A stretch of 64,000 nt of DNA from Clostridiales bacterium. GTDB taxonomy: Bacteria > Bacillota > Clostridia > Lachnospirales > Lachnospiraceae. The position numbers and the translations under genes are program-made. The number at the start of each line of letters is the position of its first letter. Positions within the stretch are counted from its first letter, which is position 1. The notes beneath the pieces are model-generated. The model did not search any database, was not told the DNA's origin, and saw only the letters and a program-made list of their open reading frames with translations. Where the stretch lies: NCBI GenBank assembly GCA_012520655.1, contig JAAYNW010000066.1, forward strand, positions 18,928-82,927, in the 5' to 3' direction. This document shows, one piece after another, positions 1 to 8,176 of the stretch.

Positions 1-347
1 TCGCCGAACGTTTCGGGAAACCGGGAATCGGCGGCAGCGATTCACACAGGGAAGAAAGTATCGGCTTCGGCTATACGATGATTGAAGCTGAGATTAAAAA
101 TGAAACGGATTTAATTCACGCCCTTCGATCCGATGTGGCGATTACTTCGGGCGGCGAACAGTACATGTTCACAACTAAGCAAAGAATCGGCAGGATGAAT
201 AACGTTTTAATATATTCTTTCTGGTTTTATAATAAATTTCTGGCCCTGTACAAGAAAAACAGCCGTAATATGGAGCTTCTTAAGAATCATTTATATGAAT
301 ATGTACCGAGTCACAAGGAATGGAAATACAAAAATCAGGTTCATTAA
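1..347 (+). CDS. PHP-domain metal-dependent phosphoesterase, C-terminal end (cut by window edge)
   Basis: The reading frame is open from the first complete codon at position 3 to the TAA at 345-347, so this is the 3' end of a longer gene. Near the start it reads GGSDSH, the usual final metal-ligand motif (G-S-D-x-H) of PHP-domain phosphoesterases, followed by an SIGFGYT stretch like the PHP-associated C-terminal segment. The last 60 residues are basic and aromatic and I do not recognise them. The 89-residue version starting at an internal ATG (78) would omit the motif, so that ATG is not the start. Function is inferred from family: hydrolysis of a phosphoester, substrate unknown. Confidence 0.65.
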   Translation, partial: AERFGKPGIGGSDSHREESIGFGYTMIEAEIKNETDLIHALRSDVAITSGGEQYMFTTKQRIGRMNNVLIYSFWFYNKFLALYKKNSRNMELLKNHLYEYVPSHKEWKYKNQVH

Positions 348-390
348 CGTGTCTATGGTGTCAATATTCCATGACTTCAGTAACGGAAAG

Positions 391-1305
391 CTATTTTTTT
401 AACTTGTCATTTACAAAGTCCTTGATATCCTGAAGCGCACGCTTGAATTTACTTGAGACCATAGACGGATTGCCCTTTATTAAACGACGCTTGTAAATAT
501 CAATCAGGTTTTTAAGCTGTTTACTGCTTTCCAGATTTATCTTATACTTCGTCCATAATTCCAGAAGCTCCTCCCGTATATTTTCAGGATATACGAGAAC
601 ACCGCTTTGAATTTTTTCTTTTAGTCCGAGCAGGCGTTCTTCAATACCGGCAATCAGTTCATCCGCTCTGCCTTCTCTTTCCTGTCGTTTCGTCCCGCGG
701 CCTTCATAGGCCATCGCAATAATCACATCCAGACGTTTCTGTACGCGGTCAAGTTCTTCCTTGACAGCCTCTAATCTCACGAGGATATCGCGCAAGTCGA
801 TTGCCGCCTTAAAGGATAACGTAAAATCCGCCACGATATATATCGTAAGTATAAATACGATTATTGCAAGAATATTATTAGGAATATCCAACACCAGCTG
901 TTCTATGGGCTTATGTAGTATCCTTGTCATCAATACGGTAAGTCCGCCCCAGGCGAGCGTAGAAGACAGACATATATATCCTCGAAAATTAAACTTTTGC
1001 TCGGAGTAGTCCCAATATCTTACTTTAAAAAGTGCTTCCATAACAACGCCCGTTATATACTCGAGCAGCGTTGCCCCGATACAGCCTGCCACATATGTTT
1101 GAAAAAGATTATGCTGAAAAGGCATGGATACAACGAGCATCATAATCGCACCGCTTCCGTATAACGGAAGAAAGGGGCCTCGCATAAATCCTCTGTTGAC
1201 CAGATGTCGGCTCCTTAAGGAAACATATGCGGATTCAAAGCACCATCCAAAAAAGCAATAAAAATAAAAGAAAAATAACCATTGTGTCATTGTATAGGAA
1301 AACAT
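391..1305 (-). CDS. CmpB-type membrane protein (PF06541-like, 'putative ABC transporter permease')
   Basis: The N-terminal half has several hydrophobic segments, beginning with an aromatic-rich helix (WLFFFYFYCFFGWCFES) and including the NRGFMRGPFLPLYGSGA motif typical of the family long labelled CmpB or type IV ABC permease. The C-terminal half is soluble and charged, predicted coiled coil (residues about 175-300). No ATPase partner is adjacent, so a transport role is only a label. I chose the ATG at 1305 because a GGGGGA ribosome binding site lies just upstream; an ATG six codons earlier (1323) has only a distant GGAG. The gene is last in a minus-strand run behind the YlmH-like gene. Confidence 0.7.
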   Translation of the reverse strand: MFSYTMTQWLFFFYFYCFFGWCFESAYVSLRSRHLVNRGFMRGPFLPLYGSGAIMMLVVSMPFQHNLFQTYVAGCIGATLLEYITGVVMEALFKVRYWDYSEQKFNFRGYICLSSTLAWGGLTVLMTRILHKPIEQLVLDIPNNILAIIVFILTIYIVADFTLSFKAAIDLRDILVRLEAVKEELDRVQKRLDVIIAMAYEGRGTKRQEREGRADELIAGIEERLLGLKEKIQSGVLVYPENIREELLELWTKYKINLESSKQLKNLIDIYKRRLIKGNPSMVSSKFKRALQDIKDFVNDKLKK

Positions 1306-1351
1306 GAACCATCCCCCATTCACAGATAATTTTACGCTCCGCGCGTTGCCT

Positions 1352-2119
1352 TTATTTGTATACTCCCGCCAACACGCTCAGCTTTCCTTTTTTCGTTTCA
1401 TATTCACAGCCATAATAAATAAATCTTCCATATCCCCGTACGGAAATCATATCCCCTTTTTTAAGTATATAGCTGTTATTCTCATTTATCCGTCCATTCA
1501 CATAAACCTTTTTCTCTCGAAAGAGCAGAAGGCTCCGGTTCCTTGACAGCTGATAGATTTTTGCTGCAACGGCATCTGCGCGTTCCGAAGAAACCGTATA
1601 TTTTATCGTCTCCGGTTCTTTAGCCGGAATGCATACGTCCGCATTCTCCACAGCACATCTTACGTGAGTGTGTTTTACCTTATTCAGGTTTTCTATGATA
1701 AATGGCGCTATTTTGTCGGTGCAGAATAAGTAAGCGTTTTTCCCTTGAATAAATATATCGCCTACGGTACTCCTGTCGATTCCCAGATTCATAATCGCTC
1801 CTAAGAAATCTCTATGGTTCAAATCCTCCGCAAATTTTTCGATAATAGGTCTAACCGAAAGGCAGACTATCGGAAACTCTTCTCTGTATCCGAGGCTTTC
1901 TTCGCTGCCGAATCTGAGCATTCGCCGTTCGCAGTCCTCATTTCCTCCAAACAGCTTATAAGGCATTGTTTTCACCTCAGGCGCCATTCCATAGAACACA
2001 TCCTGCTCCGCCATACTTAAAAATCCTATGTACGTATAAATATTATGTTCATAGGATTTTTTAGCCAGCTCCGTTATCCGCTTTTTCAATTGTTGTAATT
2101 CTTTTTCGTTATTATACAA
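1352..2119 (-). CDS. YlmH-like S4-domain RNA-binding protein
   Basis: The protein (255 aa) has the layout of the YlmH/RqcP2 group: an N-terminal helical region (KKRITELAKKSYEHNIYTYIGF), a middle RNA-binding-like domain, and a C-terminal S4 domain from about residue 185 (LSRNRSLLLFREKKVYVNG, then KKGDMISVRGYGRF). Related proteins sit in cell-division clusters and B. subtilis YlmH acts in ribosome-associated quality control. The start is a TTG overlapping the last codons of the upstream GTPase gene (2112-2119). The family's N-terminus matches only from this TTG, so the two genes are probably translationally coupled. Here it sits with CobW GTPases rather than with division genes, which is unusual. 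Confidence 0.82.
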   Translation of the reverse strand: MYNNEKELQQLKKRITELAKKSYEHNIYTYIGFLSMAEQDVFYGMAPEVKTMPYKLFGGNEDCERRMLRFGSEESLGYREEFPIVCLSVRPIIEKFAEDLNHRDFLGAIMNLGIDRSTVGDIFIQGKNAYLFCTDKIAPFIIENLNKVKHTHVRCAVENADVCIPAKEPETIKYTVSSERADAVAAKIYQLSRNRSLLLFREKKVYVNGRINENNSYILKKGDMISVRGYGRFIYYGCEYETKKGKLSVLAGVYK

Positions 2120-3041
2120 AGCTAATCACTTCTTCTTTCGGCGCTTTTGTCTGTTCTACACGCAGTGCTTCAAGCACCGGTCCCTCTCCGTTATAATCGG
2201 CAAAATATTCCTTCTTTACAACAGCCGTAATTTTTATCCATTGTTTATCCGTAAGGCTGTCCGCTTTATCATATGAGCAAGCGAAACCCAGAAAAGCCAT
2301 ATCATCCGCGCAGCAAGTCATTGCCATCCTCCCGGGTACAAAATATCCTTGGGGGAACCCCTCCGGCTTCAGAACCATAGCCGTGAACTGTACCTTTTTC
2401 CCGATATAACGTTCCAGATGATCCAAAGAATCCAAATACCAGATTCCATAGCCCTTATCGTCCAAGCTGATAATCTCATCCTTAAGGCTGTAGGGTAAAT
2501 CATCCTCCATGATCTCATTTACTTCTCCGTTGGAATCTTCAAAAACAATCTCCGCTTTCTGATTAATAGCTTTAATGTTCCTCTTGTAGCTGTTCAAGTC
2601 TTCCACACCGTCACAGCGGTTAAAAATAATCAACTCTGATTTTCTTATCATTTCCGCAAGCAATGACTTCATATTATTGAAGTACATAGGAAATGTGGAG
2701 GCATCGATCGTCGTTACTTGTTGCTCAATCGTCCAGTGCCACGGCAATTTCATGTTTTTATAATTCCACATTCCGTTATACTCGATAATAATGCGCTCCG
2801 GTTTATATTTTTTCTCCAACTCAAGTAAATGGGCGGGATTGAAATCTTCTTCATCTTCTATCATTTCGAGATCGACCCTGCTCATCTTAAGCAGCTTTTC
2901 GTCGTATTCTATTTCTCCCTCCTCGCACAGAATCAAAAGAGTCCTTCCCTTTACCTGAAAATAAGGCTGCTCCAATGTATAGGTAATAAACTCCGTTTTT
3001 CCGCTCTCCAAAAATCCATTGATAATATAAACCGGTTTCAT
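2112..3041 (-). CDS. CobW/COG0523-like GTPase lacking the CxCC motif
   Basis: A P-loop of the COG0523 type (GFLESGKT, residues 9-16) opens the protein, and the C-terminal 90 residues resemble the CobW C-terminal domain (YIGKKVQFTAMVLKPEGF). The metal-binding G-C-x-C-C motif expected around residue 65 is absent; the equivalent stretch is acidic (CEEGEIEYDEKLLKM). Family members are GTP-dependent metal chaperones or insertases. Loss of CxCC suggests a changed or missing metal site, which is inference. It lies about 50 bp downstream of a canonical CobW gene and overlaps the YlmH-like gene by 8 bp, so the three are probably one operon. Confidence 0.8.
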   Translation of the reverse strand: MKPVYIINGFLESGKTEFITYTLEQPYFQVKGRTLLILCEEGEIEYDEKLLKMSRVDLEMIEDEEDFNPAHLLELEKKYKPERIIIEYNGMWNYKNMKLPWHWTIEQQVTTIDASTFPMYFNNMKSLLAEMIRKSELIIFNRCDGVEDLNSYKRNIKAINQKAEIVFEDSNGEVNEIMEDDLPYSLKDEIISLDDKGYGIWYLDSLDHLERYIGKKVQFTAMVLKPEGFPQGYFVPGRMAMTCCADDMAFLGFACSYDKADSLTDKQWIKITAVVKKEYFADYNGEGPVLEALRVEQTKAPKEEVISFV

Positions 3042-3090
3042 ATGATTCCTCTCTATCTGCCTATCTTATACTTACGATTCTCTTTATTAA

Positions 3091-4140
3091 TTACAAAGCC
3101 TTATGAAACAGCTTATCCAAATTCGCTTCCTGCAATTCCGAGCCGATGACACAAATCTTACCTGTTACATCAGGACGTCCGGCTCGTATATCGCATTCGC
3201 CCGGTACATAATCGAAATAAACCCATGTGCCGTCACCGGCAGGTACCATTCCTTTTGCCCGCAGTACGAATCCGTATTCTTTCTCTTTCTCCAGCTCTGC
3301 AAGCAGTGTCTCTATTTCTTCCGTTGTATATGCAGCGGCCGTCTGCATTCCCCAACTGGTAAATACCTCATCCGCATGATGGTGACCATCACCGTGATGA
3401 TGCTCGTCCTCATGATGGTGATGCTCGTCATGATGGTGACCGTGACAGCCGCAGGTGCAGCTCTCACCGTGGTCATGATGATGATGCTCTTGCTCTTTGC
3501 GCACTTCCTCCATCATCTCCGCTTCCAAATCCTTCGCACCCTCTATTGTTTCCAATATATCTTTTCCGTCCAATTCTACCCACTCTGTTGTAACAATCAC
3601 AGCCCTTTTGTTATATTCTCTAATCATGGATATGACAATAGACAGCTTTTCCTCACTGATTTTTCCTGTACGGCTTAAAATAATCGTTCCTGCATTTTCT
3701 ATCTGATTAATGAAAAATTCTCCAAAATTCTTAATATACATTTTGCATTTCGATGCATCCACCACCGCTACGGCACTGTTAAGCTGCACCTCGTTCTCCG
3801 CAGTCACATCCTGCACAGCCTTCATTACGTCGGATAGCTTACCTACTCCCGAAGGCTCTATCAATATTCTTTCAGGTTCATAGGTCTTGAGCACCTCCTT
3901 TAAAGAAGTGCCAAAGTCTCCTACCAGAGAGCAGCATATACATCCGGAATTCATTTCTTTTATTTCAATTCCCGCCTCCTTTAAGAAGCCTCCGTCAATA
4001 CCGATTTCGCCAAATTCATTCTCTATCAGCACGACTTTGGTATCTGCCAAAGCCTCCTTCAATATTTTTTTTATTAATGTTGTCTTACCGGCTCCGAGAA
4101 AGCCGGATATTATATCAATTTTTGTCATGTCAACAATCAT
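3091..4140 (-). CDS. CobW/COG0523 metal-chaperone GTPase with His-rich metal-binding region
   Basis: Canonical COG0523 protein (349 aa): P-loop GFLGAGKT (13-20), GCICC motif (66-70), a GTP-specificity region, and the CobW C-terminal domain at the end. Between the two domains (about 215-258) is a spacer with roughly 19 histidines and three cysteines (SCTCGC), a typical zinc or nickel buffering segment. Family knowledge: GTPases that deliver metals, often zinc, to client enzymes. The ATG at 4140 has an AGGA six bases upstream; the ATG at 4128 (MTKIDII) fits family N-termini better but lies 13 bases from GGAG, so the start is uncertain. A sigma-A promoter with a tandem repeat lies just upstream. 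Confidence 0.9.
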   Translation of the reverse strand: MIVDMTKIDIISGFLGAGKTTLIKKILKEALADTKVVLIENEFGEIGIDGGFLKEAGIEIKEMNSGCICCSLVGDFGTSLKEVLKTYEPERILIEPSGVGKLSDVMKAVQDVTAENEVQLNSAVAVVDASKCKMYIKNFGEFFINQIENAGTIILSRTGKISEEKLSIVISMIREYNKRAVIVTTEWVELDGKDILETIEGAKDLEAEMMEEVRKEQEHHHHDHGESCTCGCHGHHHDEHHHHEDEHHHGDGHHHADEVFTSWGMQTAAAYTTEEIETLLAELEKEKEYGFVLRAKGMVPAGDGTWVYFDYVPGECDIRAGRPDVTGKICVIGSELQEANLDKLFHKAL

Positions 4141-4165
4141 TCTCCTTCCTGCTTATTACTTATGT

Positions 4166-4194
4166 ATTTTGCTCTAATTTTGCACTAATGTCAA
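4166..4194 (-). promoter_or_regulatory. Sigma-A type promoter for the CobW-YlmH operon
   Basis: On the minus strand a perfect -35 TTGACA (4189-4194) is followed by a 17-base spacer and a -10 CAAAAT (4166-4171, four of six consensus bases). It lies 26 bp upstream of the first CobW start. The spacer and -10 coincide with a tandem 11-bp repeat, which suggests control by a DNA-binding repressor. Confidence 0.6.
4168..4189. repeat. Tandem 11-bp direct repeat inside the CobW promoter (possible operator)
   Basis: Two adjacent copies on the plus strand, TTTGCTCTAAT and TTTGCACTAAT, differ at one base. They cover the spacer and -10 region of the minus-strand promoter. Further TTGCAY words occur at about 4206, 4230 and 4270 in the same divergent intergenic region. 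Binding by a metal-responsive repressor is inference; the sequence does not match the palindromic Zur box I know. Confidence 0.45.
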
Positions 4195-4315
4195 GTTTTT
4201 CAGATTTGCATGATACCCTTTCAAAAAAGTTGCACGCTCCGCAAATACAATGTATGATATTTAAAGCAAAGTTGCATTCAACAAGTTCGACTTAGAAAGT
4301 GTGGTTATCTATATT

Positions 4316-5500
4316 ATGAAAAAAACGATAAAACTTTATGATATTGATGCTTATCAAACCGATTTTACAGCAGTAGTTGTATTTTGCCGTCCCGTTTCTT
4401 CGGATTCCCGCGAGCAGCAGCCGTCCGAGCCGCTCTATGAGGTCATACTCGACCAAACACTCTTCTTTCCCGAAGAAGGCGGCCAGAACTCCGATACGGG
4501 AACTCTGAATGGTTCCATAGTATCCCATGTGCAAATAAAAAACGGCATTATAACACATATTACAAATGCCCCTTTTGCTTCCGGCGAGACTGTCACCGGC
4601 GAAATTGAGTGGGAAACTCGTTATTCCAATATGCAGCAGCATTCCGGCGAGCACATCATGTCCGGTCTGATCCATTCTCATTTCGGCTATGATAACGTAG
4701 GCTTTCATCTCGGTTCTCAATCCGTTACTCTTGACTTCAACGGCTTTCTGGACAAAGAACAGTTGCATATGATAGAATCCCTCGCCAACGAAGCCATATA
4801 CCGCAATATAGAAGTAATTGCCGAATATCCGTCCGAAAAAGAACTGCTGAAATTAAACTACCGCAGTAAAATTGAATTGAATGAGCCGGTACGCATCGTA
4901 ACCTTCCCGGGATATGATGTCTGCGCGTGCTGTGCACCCCATGTAAGGAGAACCGGTGAAATCGGTATAATAAAAATAGTAGATGCAATCAGGCATAGAG
5001 GCGGCGTTCGAATCAGCATTCTCTGCGGACGTCGGGCCCTCGAGGATTTCAGAATGAAACAGGAACAGGTTTATGCCGTTTCCGCCTTATTATCCTCGAA
5101 GCCGGAATTAATCGCGGCGGCTACGGAACGTATGAAAGAAGATATTTTTTCTCTAAAGGGACAAATCATGGAACTTCAGGAAGCTCTGATCGGACTTAAA
5201 GTCTCTCAGATCGCTGACGGGACACATAATCTCTGTTTGTTTGAAGAAGCTATGGAAGCTCCTGTCCATAGAAAGTATGTAAATATGCTGGTTGAGAAAT
5301 GTTCCGGCGTCTGCGGCGTCTTCGTGGGAAATGAGCAGAACAGTTACCGCTATATTATCGCTTCCAAATATGAGGATGTACGTACCGTAAATGAAAGACT
5401 GAAACACGACTTGCATGCAAAAGGCGGGGGCTGTAAGGAAATGGTCCAAGGCTCACTAACAGGATATCAGAGCGACATTATCCGCTGCATACAAAGCTAA
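4316..5500 (+). CDS. AlaX-like alanyl-tRNA editing protein with C-terminal DHHA1-like region
   Basis: Homologous to the editing half of alanyl-tRNA synthetase: EEGGQNSDTG near residue 53, the zinc-binding HSGEH (H109, H113), and a second ligand cluster CACCAPH around residue 205. These free-standing proteins hydrolyse mischarged Ser- or Gly-tRNA(Ala). At about 395 aa it is the long form, and the C-terminal half (coiled coil, then GGGCKEMVQGSLTG) fits a DHHA1 domain. I took the ATG at 4316; a GTG at 4301 is also in frame, and neither has a strong ribosome binding site. It is divergent from the CobW operon and is itself a probable zinc enzyme. Confidence 0.85.
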   Translation: MKKTIKLYDIDAYQTDFTAVVVFCRPVSSDSREQQPSEPLYEVILDQTLFFPEEGGQNSDTGTLNGSIVSHVQIKNGIITHITNAPFASGETVTGEIEWETRYSNMQQHSGEHIMSGLIHSHFGYDNVGFHLGSQSVTLDFNGFLDKEQLHMIESLANEAIYRNIEVIAEYPSEKELLKLNYRSKIELNEPVRIVTFPGYDVCACCAPHVRRTGEIGIIKIVDAIRHRGGVRISILCGRRALEDFRMKQEQVYAVSALLSSKPELIAAATERMKEDIFSLKGQIMELQEALIGLKVSQIADGTHNLCLFEEAMEAPVHRKYVNMLVEKCSGVCGVFVGNEQNSYRYIIASKYEDVRTVNERLKHDLHAKGGGCKEMVQGSLTGYQSDIIRCIQS

Positions 5501-5504
5501 ATAG

Positions 5505-5547
5505 AAAACCTTACCGGTACCGTTAAGTTAAGTACAAGTAAGGTTTT
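5505..5547. terminator. Bidirectional terminator between alaX-like and hemerythrin genes
   Basis: A perfect 10-bp inverted repeat AAAACCTTAC / GTAAGGTTTT with a 23-base loop, followed by ATTTTATT on the plus strand and preceded by A-rich sequence for the minus strand. It sits between two convergent genes. Confidence 0.75.
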
Positions 5548-5550
5548 ATT

Positions 5551-5940
5551 TTATTCGGCAATTCTCTTATCCGTCTCCAGTATATGTTCTATTAACCAAT
5601 CAGTCACAAATTTCAACAAGTCCTTGATTATCTGTTCCTGATTCTGATCCACGATTTCCAGATCCATGTTATCCAACTTACGTATGAAATTGTCATGCTG
5701 AATCTTCTGTGTAAACATTCTCTTGTATTGAATGCTTTCCATATAGTCCTCTTCATTCTTGAAATGCATCGCAGAGTAGTCCTTCAACCGCTGAATGAGG
5801 TTTGTAATATGGTCATATTTATCCGGTACAAATTCATTCACACATAACTGGTATATCTCTTCCGCAATCTCAAATAATACTCTATGCTCATTGTCTATCT
5901 GCTCAATACCTGTCAAATACTCGTCTTTCATCTCATACAT
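5551..5940 (-). CDS. Bacteriohemerythrin-like protein
   Basis: A single-domain protein of 129 aa with the hemerythrin di-iron ligand pattern: H19 (NEHR), H44 and H59 in the second helix region with E63 (HFKNEE), H82 (QHDNF), and H119 and D124 (HILETD). Such proteins bind oxygen or nitric oxide at a non-haem di-iron centre, and in anaerobes are thought to buffer oxygen. The start ATG at 5940 has GGCGGG about six bases upstream. It is transcribed alone, convergent with the AlaX-like gene. Confidence 0.88.
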   Translation of the reverse strand: MYEMKDEYLTGIEQIDNEHRVLFEIAEEIYQLCVNEFVPDKYDHITNLIQRLKDYSAMHFKNEEDYMESIQYKRMFTQKIQHDNFIRKLDNMDLEIVDQNQEQIIKDLLKFVTDWLIEHILETDKRIAE

Positions 5941-6047
5941 ATTATTCCCGCCTTTCGTATTTCACTCGTTTCAGACTCTTAAGTAATATTTTATAATAAA
6001 GTATTTATTATAATAACATGCTCACGCAAAAATTAACAGATGAAGTT

Positions 6048-6827
6048 TTATCCCAATGCGACATCCAATATCATCATGATTACAAACCCAATGGCAAATC
6101 CGATAGTTCCCATATTGGAATGTTCTCCCGATGCTGATTCAGGAATTAATTCTTCCACCACTACATAAATCATAGCGCCTGCGGCAAATGCCAGCGTGTA
6201 GGGAATAAACGGCGTAATATAAGTTGCCAAAAGAAATGTAACGATTGCGGCTATAGGTTCTACAATTCCTGAAAGAACTCCCATAGCAAAGGCTTTTTTC
6301 TTGCCTACTTCTTCCTTAAGCGGCAGAGAAATAATCGCTCCTTCCGGAATATTCTGAATCGCGATTCCTATGGAAAGAGCAATAGCGCTCGCCATCGTAA
6401 TTAGACTCCCTCCATTTATGGAACCTGCCAGCACGATACCGACCGAGGCACCTTCCGGTATATTATGAATCGTCACGGCAAGCATAAGCATAGTCGATTT
6501 CTTCAAACTGCTTCTCGGCCCTTCCTGCTCTCCTCCGTCCAAATGAAGGTGAGGCACTACTTTATCGAGCAAAAGCAAAAATACTATACCAAGTATAAAT
6601 CCTGTCGCTGCCGGAATAAAAGCCAGCTTCCCCATATGCTCCGACATATTCATCGCCGGAATGAGTAGCGACCATACGGATGCGGCTACCATGACGCCCG
6701 CCGCAAAGCCCAACATCGTCTTTTGTACGATTGCATTCATTTCCTTCCTTAATAGAAAAACACATGCAGCACCGAGCGACGTCCCCAAAAAGGGAATCAA
6801 TATTCCCGTTAACACATTTGTATTCAT
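6048..6827 (-). CDS. ZIP-family divalent metal transporter
   Basis: This 259-aa membrane protein has about eight hydrophobic segments and the ZIP signatures HNIPEG (121-126) in one helix and QNIPEGAIISLPL (about 157) in the next. A short His-containing loop (PHLHLDG, 92-98) sits between helices 3 and 4. The family imports zinc and related divalent metals. GGAGG lies seven bases before the ATG. Its proximity to two CobW GTPases and a zinc-dependent AlaX suggests a metal-handling neighbourhood, which is inference from position only. Confidence 0.9.
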   Translation of the reverse strand: MNTNVLTGILIPFLGTSLGAACVFLLRKEMNAIVQKTMLGFAAGVMVAASVWSLLIPAMNMSEHMGKLAFIPAATGFILGIVFLLLLDKVVPHLHLDGGEQEGPRSSLKKSTMLMLAVTIHNIPEGASVGIVLAGSINGGSLITMASAIALSIGIAIQNIPEGAIISLPLKEEVGKKKAFAMGVLSGIVEPIAAIVTFLLATYITPFIPYTLAFAAGAMIYVVVEELIPESASGEHSNMGTIGFAIGFVIMMILDVALG

Positions 6828-6871
6828 AATCTATCCTCCTACTGTATTCTCTATTTTCTTATCGTATATCT

Positions 6872-6900
6872 ATTATATTTGTTATTAATTTATTTTTCTA
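6872..6900 (-). promoter_or_regulatory. Promoter for the ZIP transporter
   Basis: Minus-strand -10 TATAAT (6872-6877), 17-base spacer, weak -35 TAGAAA (6895-6900), about 45 bp upstream of the start codon. The -10 is perfect and the -35 matches four of six bases. Confidence 0.5.
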
Positions 6901-6910
6901 CAGCGTTTTT

Positions 6911-7672
6911 TTAAAGAGAGGAATATTCCTCCAAAATAGAGGTGATAGGAAGGCTCGCCGTCTCATCCGTATCCGTTCCTCCGGTCAGCATTCCCACAAA
7001 ATTACCGTATGCATCAAAGGTTCCTCCTCCCGACATTCCGGGCTTGCCAAACCCAAAGCCATACAGCATATAAGAGTCAAATTCCTTTATATACCAAAAC
7101 GGAGATGCCACAGTTCCTTCATACATATTCTCACCTGCTCCGTCCGCAGAACCTACATGAAAAACAGCATCGCCTGCTTTCAGTCCGGCGTAAGCTGTCT
7201 CATCCTTCTTTACCTCCTTCAAAGAAATGAGGTCTTCATAAGCCAGGTCCTTAATATCCACCTTCAAAAATCCCAAGTCATACAGGCTCGAAAGCTTAAC
7301 TATTCTGCCTCCCGAAGTTATACCGTTCCAAAAGGTGATACAACCGTCCTCCTGCCAATTCTCCAAGAGATGCTTATTGGAAATGATGATGATTTCCTTT
7401 TCGTTCATCTCCCATATGACTCCGCTCCCATAAAAATTACCCGTGCTTATTTTCACAATTCCGGCTTTTACGTTTTCATAAGCCCTTTTTATATCTGCTT
7501 TCTCCAAAGCATGCAGGACTGTTCCGTCATAGCATACCATACCCTCATATTGATCCTGAAAAGTGGTTGTCTGAATGAGCGGTCGATGCTCCTGCGCATA
7601 TACCGTTACAGAAAACTCTCCGCAGGATGCGGTAAGGCATAAACATATAAGGTTTTTAAGATAAAACTTCAT
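6911..7672 (-). CDS. Exported trypsin-like serine protease
   Basis: Starting at the ATG at 7672 gives 253 aa with an N-terminal hydrophobic signal-like segment (KNLICLCLTASCGEFSVTVYAQ). A chymotrypsin-fold triad is readable: H101 (SNKHLLENW), D132 (YDLGFLKVD) and S214 (GKPGMSGGGTF). There is no PDZ domain, so it is not a full HtrA. The start at 7672 is preferred over an ATG at 7720 because it gives a normal signal peptide and has GGAAG ten bases upstream. Likely a secreted or membrane-anchored protease; substrate unknown. It follows the rnpB terminator on the same strand. Confidence 0.75.
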   Translation of the reverse strand: MKFYLKNLICLCLTASCGEFSVTVYAQEHRPLIQTTTFQDQYEGMVCYDGTVLHALEKADIKRAYENVKAGIVKISTGNFYGSGVIWEMNEKEIIIISNKHLLENWQEDGCITFWNGITSGGRIVKLSSLYDLGFLKVDIKDLAYEDLISLKEVKKDETAYAGLKAGDAVFHVGSADGAGENMYEGTVASPFWYIKEFDSYMLYGFGFGKPGMSGGGTFDAYGNFVGMLTGGTDTDETASLPITSILEEYSSL

Positions 7673-7768
7673 ATATTTATTCTTCCGACCGCTCATCGGC
7701 CATATGCAAAAATATTTCATCGTCCAACCTTCTTTTTATATCCGGCTTTTCTGTTTTATTATTATTTA

Positions 7769-7800
7769 TAAAAATCTCCCCGGTTATGGAGAGATTTTTA
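7769..7800 (-). terminator. Terminator of rnpB
   Basis: A 10-bp inverted repeat TAAAAATCTC / GAGATTTTTA with a 12-base loop lies about 25 bases downstream of the RNase P RNA 3' end and ends in TTTTTAT on the minus strand. Confidence 0.7.
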
Positions 7801-7823
7801 CTTTTACTATTATATATTTTCAT

Positions 7824-8172
7824 ACTAAGCAGAACGATAAGCCGGGTTATGTCGTGAATGATCATCTATCTGGAATTACCGTCACCGGTAATCTCTAGCG
7901 ACCCACCTGAAAGCAGGCCGGGCCGGCCTATTGCTTTCCATTCGGTCTTGCTTCGGATGGGGTTTACATGGCTCCGTCTGTTACCAGACGGACGGTAGTC
8001 TCTTACACTGCCCTTCCACCCTTACCCCGCATAACGGGGCGGTTCATTTCTGTTGCACTATCCTTGGAGTCACCTCCACCGGACGTTATCCGGCATCCTG
8101 CCCTGCGAAGCCCGGACTTTCCTCACCTGCTTCCTTTCGGAATTGCAGCCGCGATCATTTATTCTACTTAGT
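7824..8172 (-). ncRNA. rnpB: RNase P RNA (catalytic subunit)
   Basis: The minus strand carries the universally conserved element GAGGAAAGTCCGGGCTTC near the 5' end, the GGTAAGGGTGGAAGGGC-type core, an AGAG-containing conserved stretch, and AACCCGGCTTA at the 3' end. The termini are set by helix P1: ACTAAGTAGAA at the 5' end (8162-8172) pairs with TTCTGCTTAGT at the 3' end (7824-7834) with one G-U pair, giving about 349 nt. It processes tRNA 5' leaders. Its 5' end lies only four bases from the stop codon of the nucleoside kinase gene, so its promoter is either inside that gene or shared with it. A terminator follows. Confidence 0.93.
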
Positions 8173-8176
8173 ATTA

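Noticed and set aside
3103..3678. A 191-residue plus-strand open frame opposite the CobW gene
   Set aside because: It is the antisense of the His-rich region (long Met/Val/Thr runs) and is not a separate gene.
7677..7865. A 62-residue open frame on the minus strand upstream of the serine protease
   Set aside because: It overlaps the 3' end of rnpB and runs through the rnpB terminator, so it is not a credible gene.
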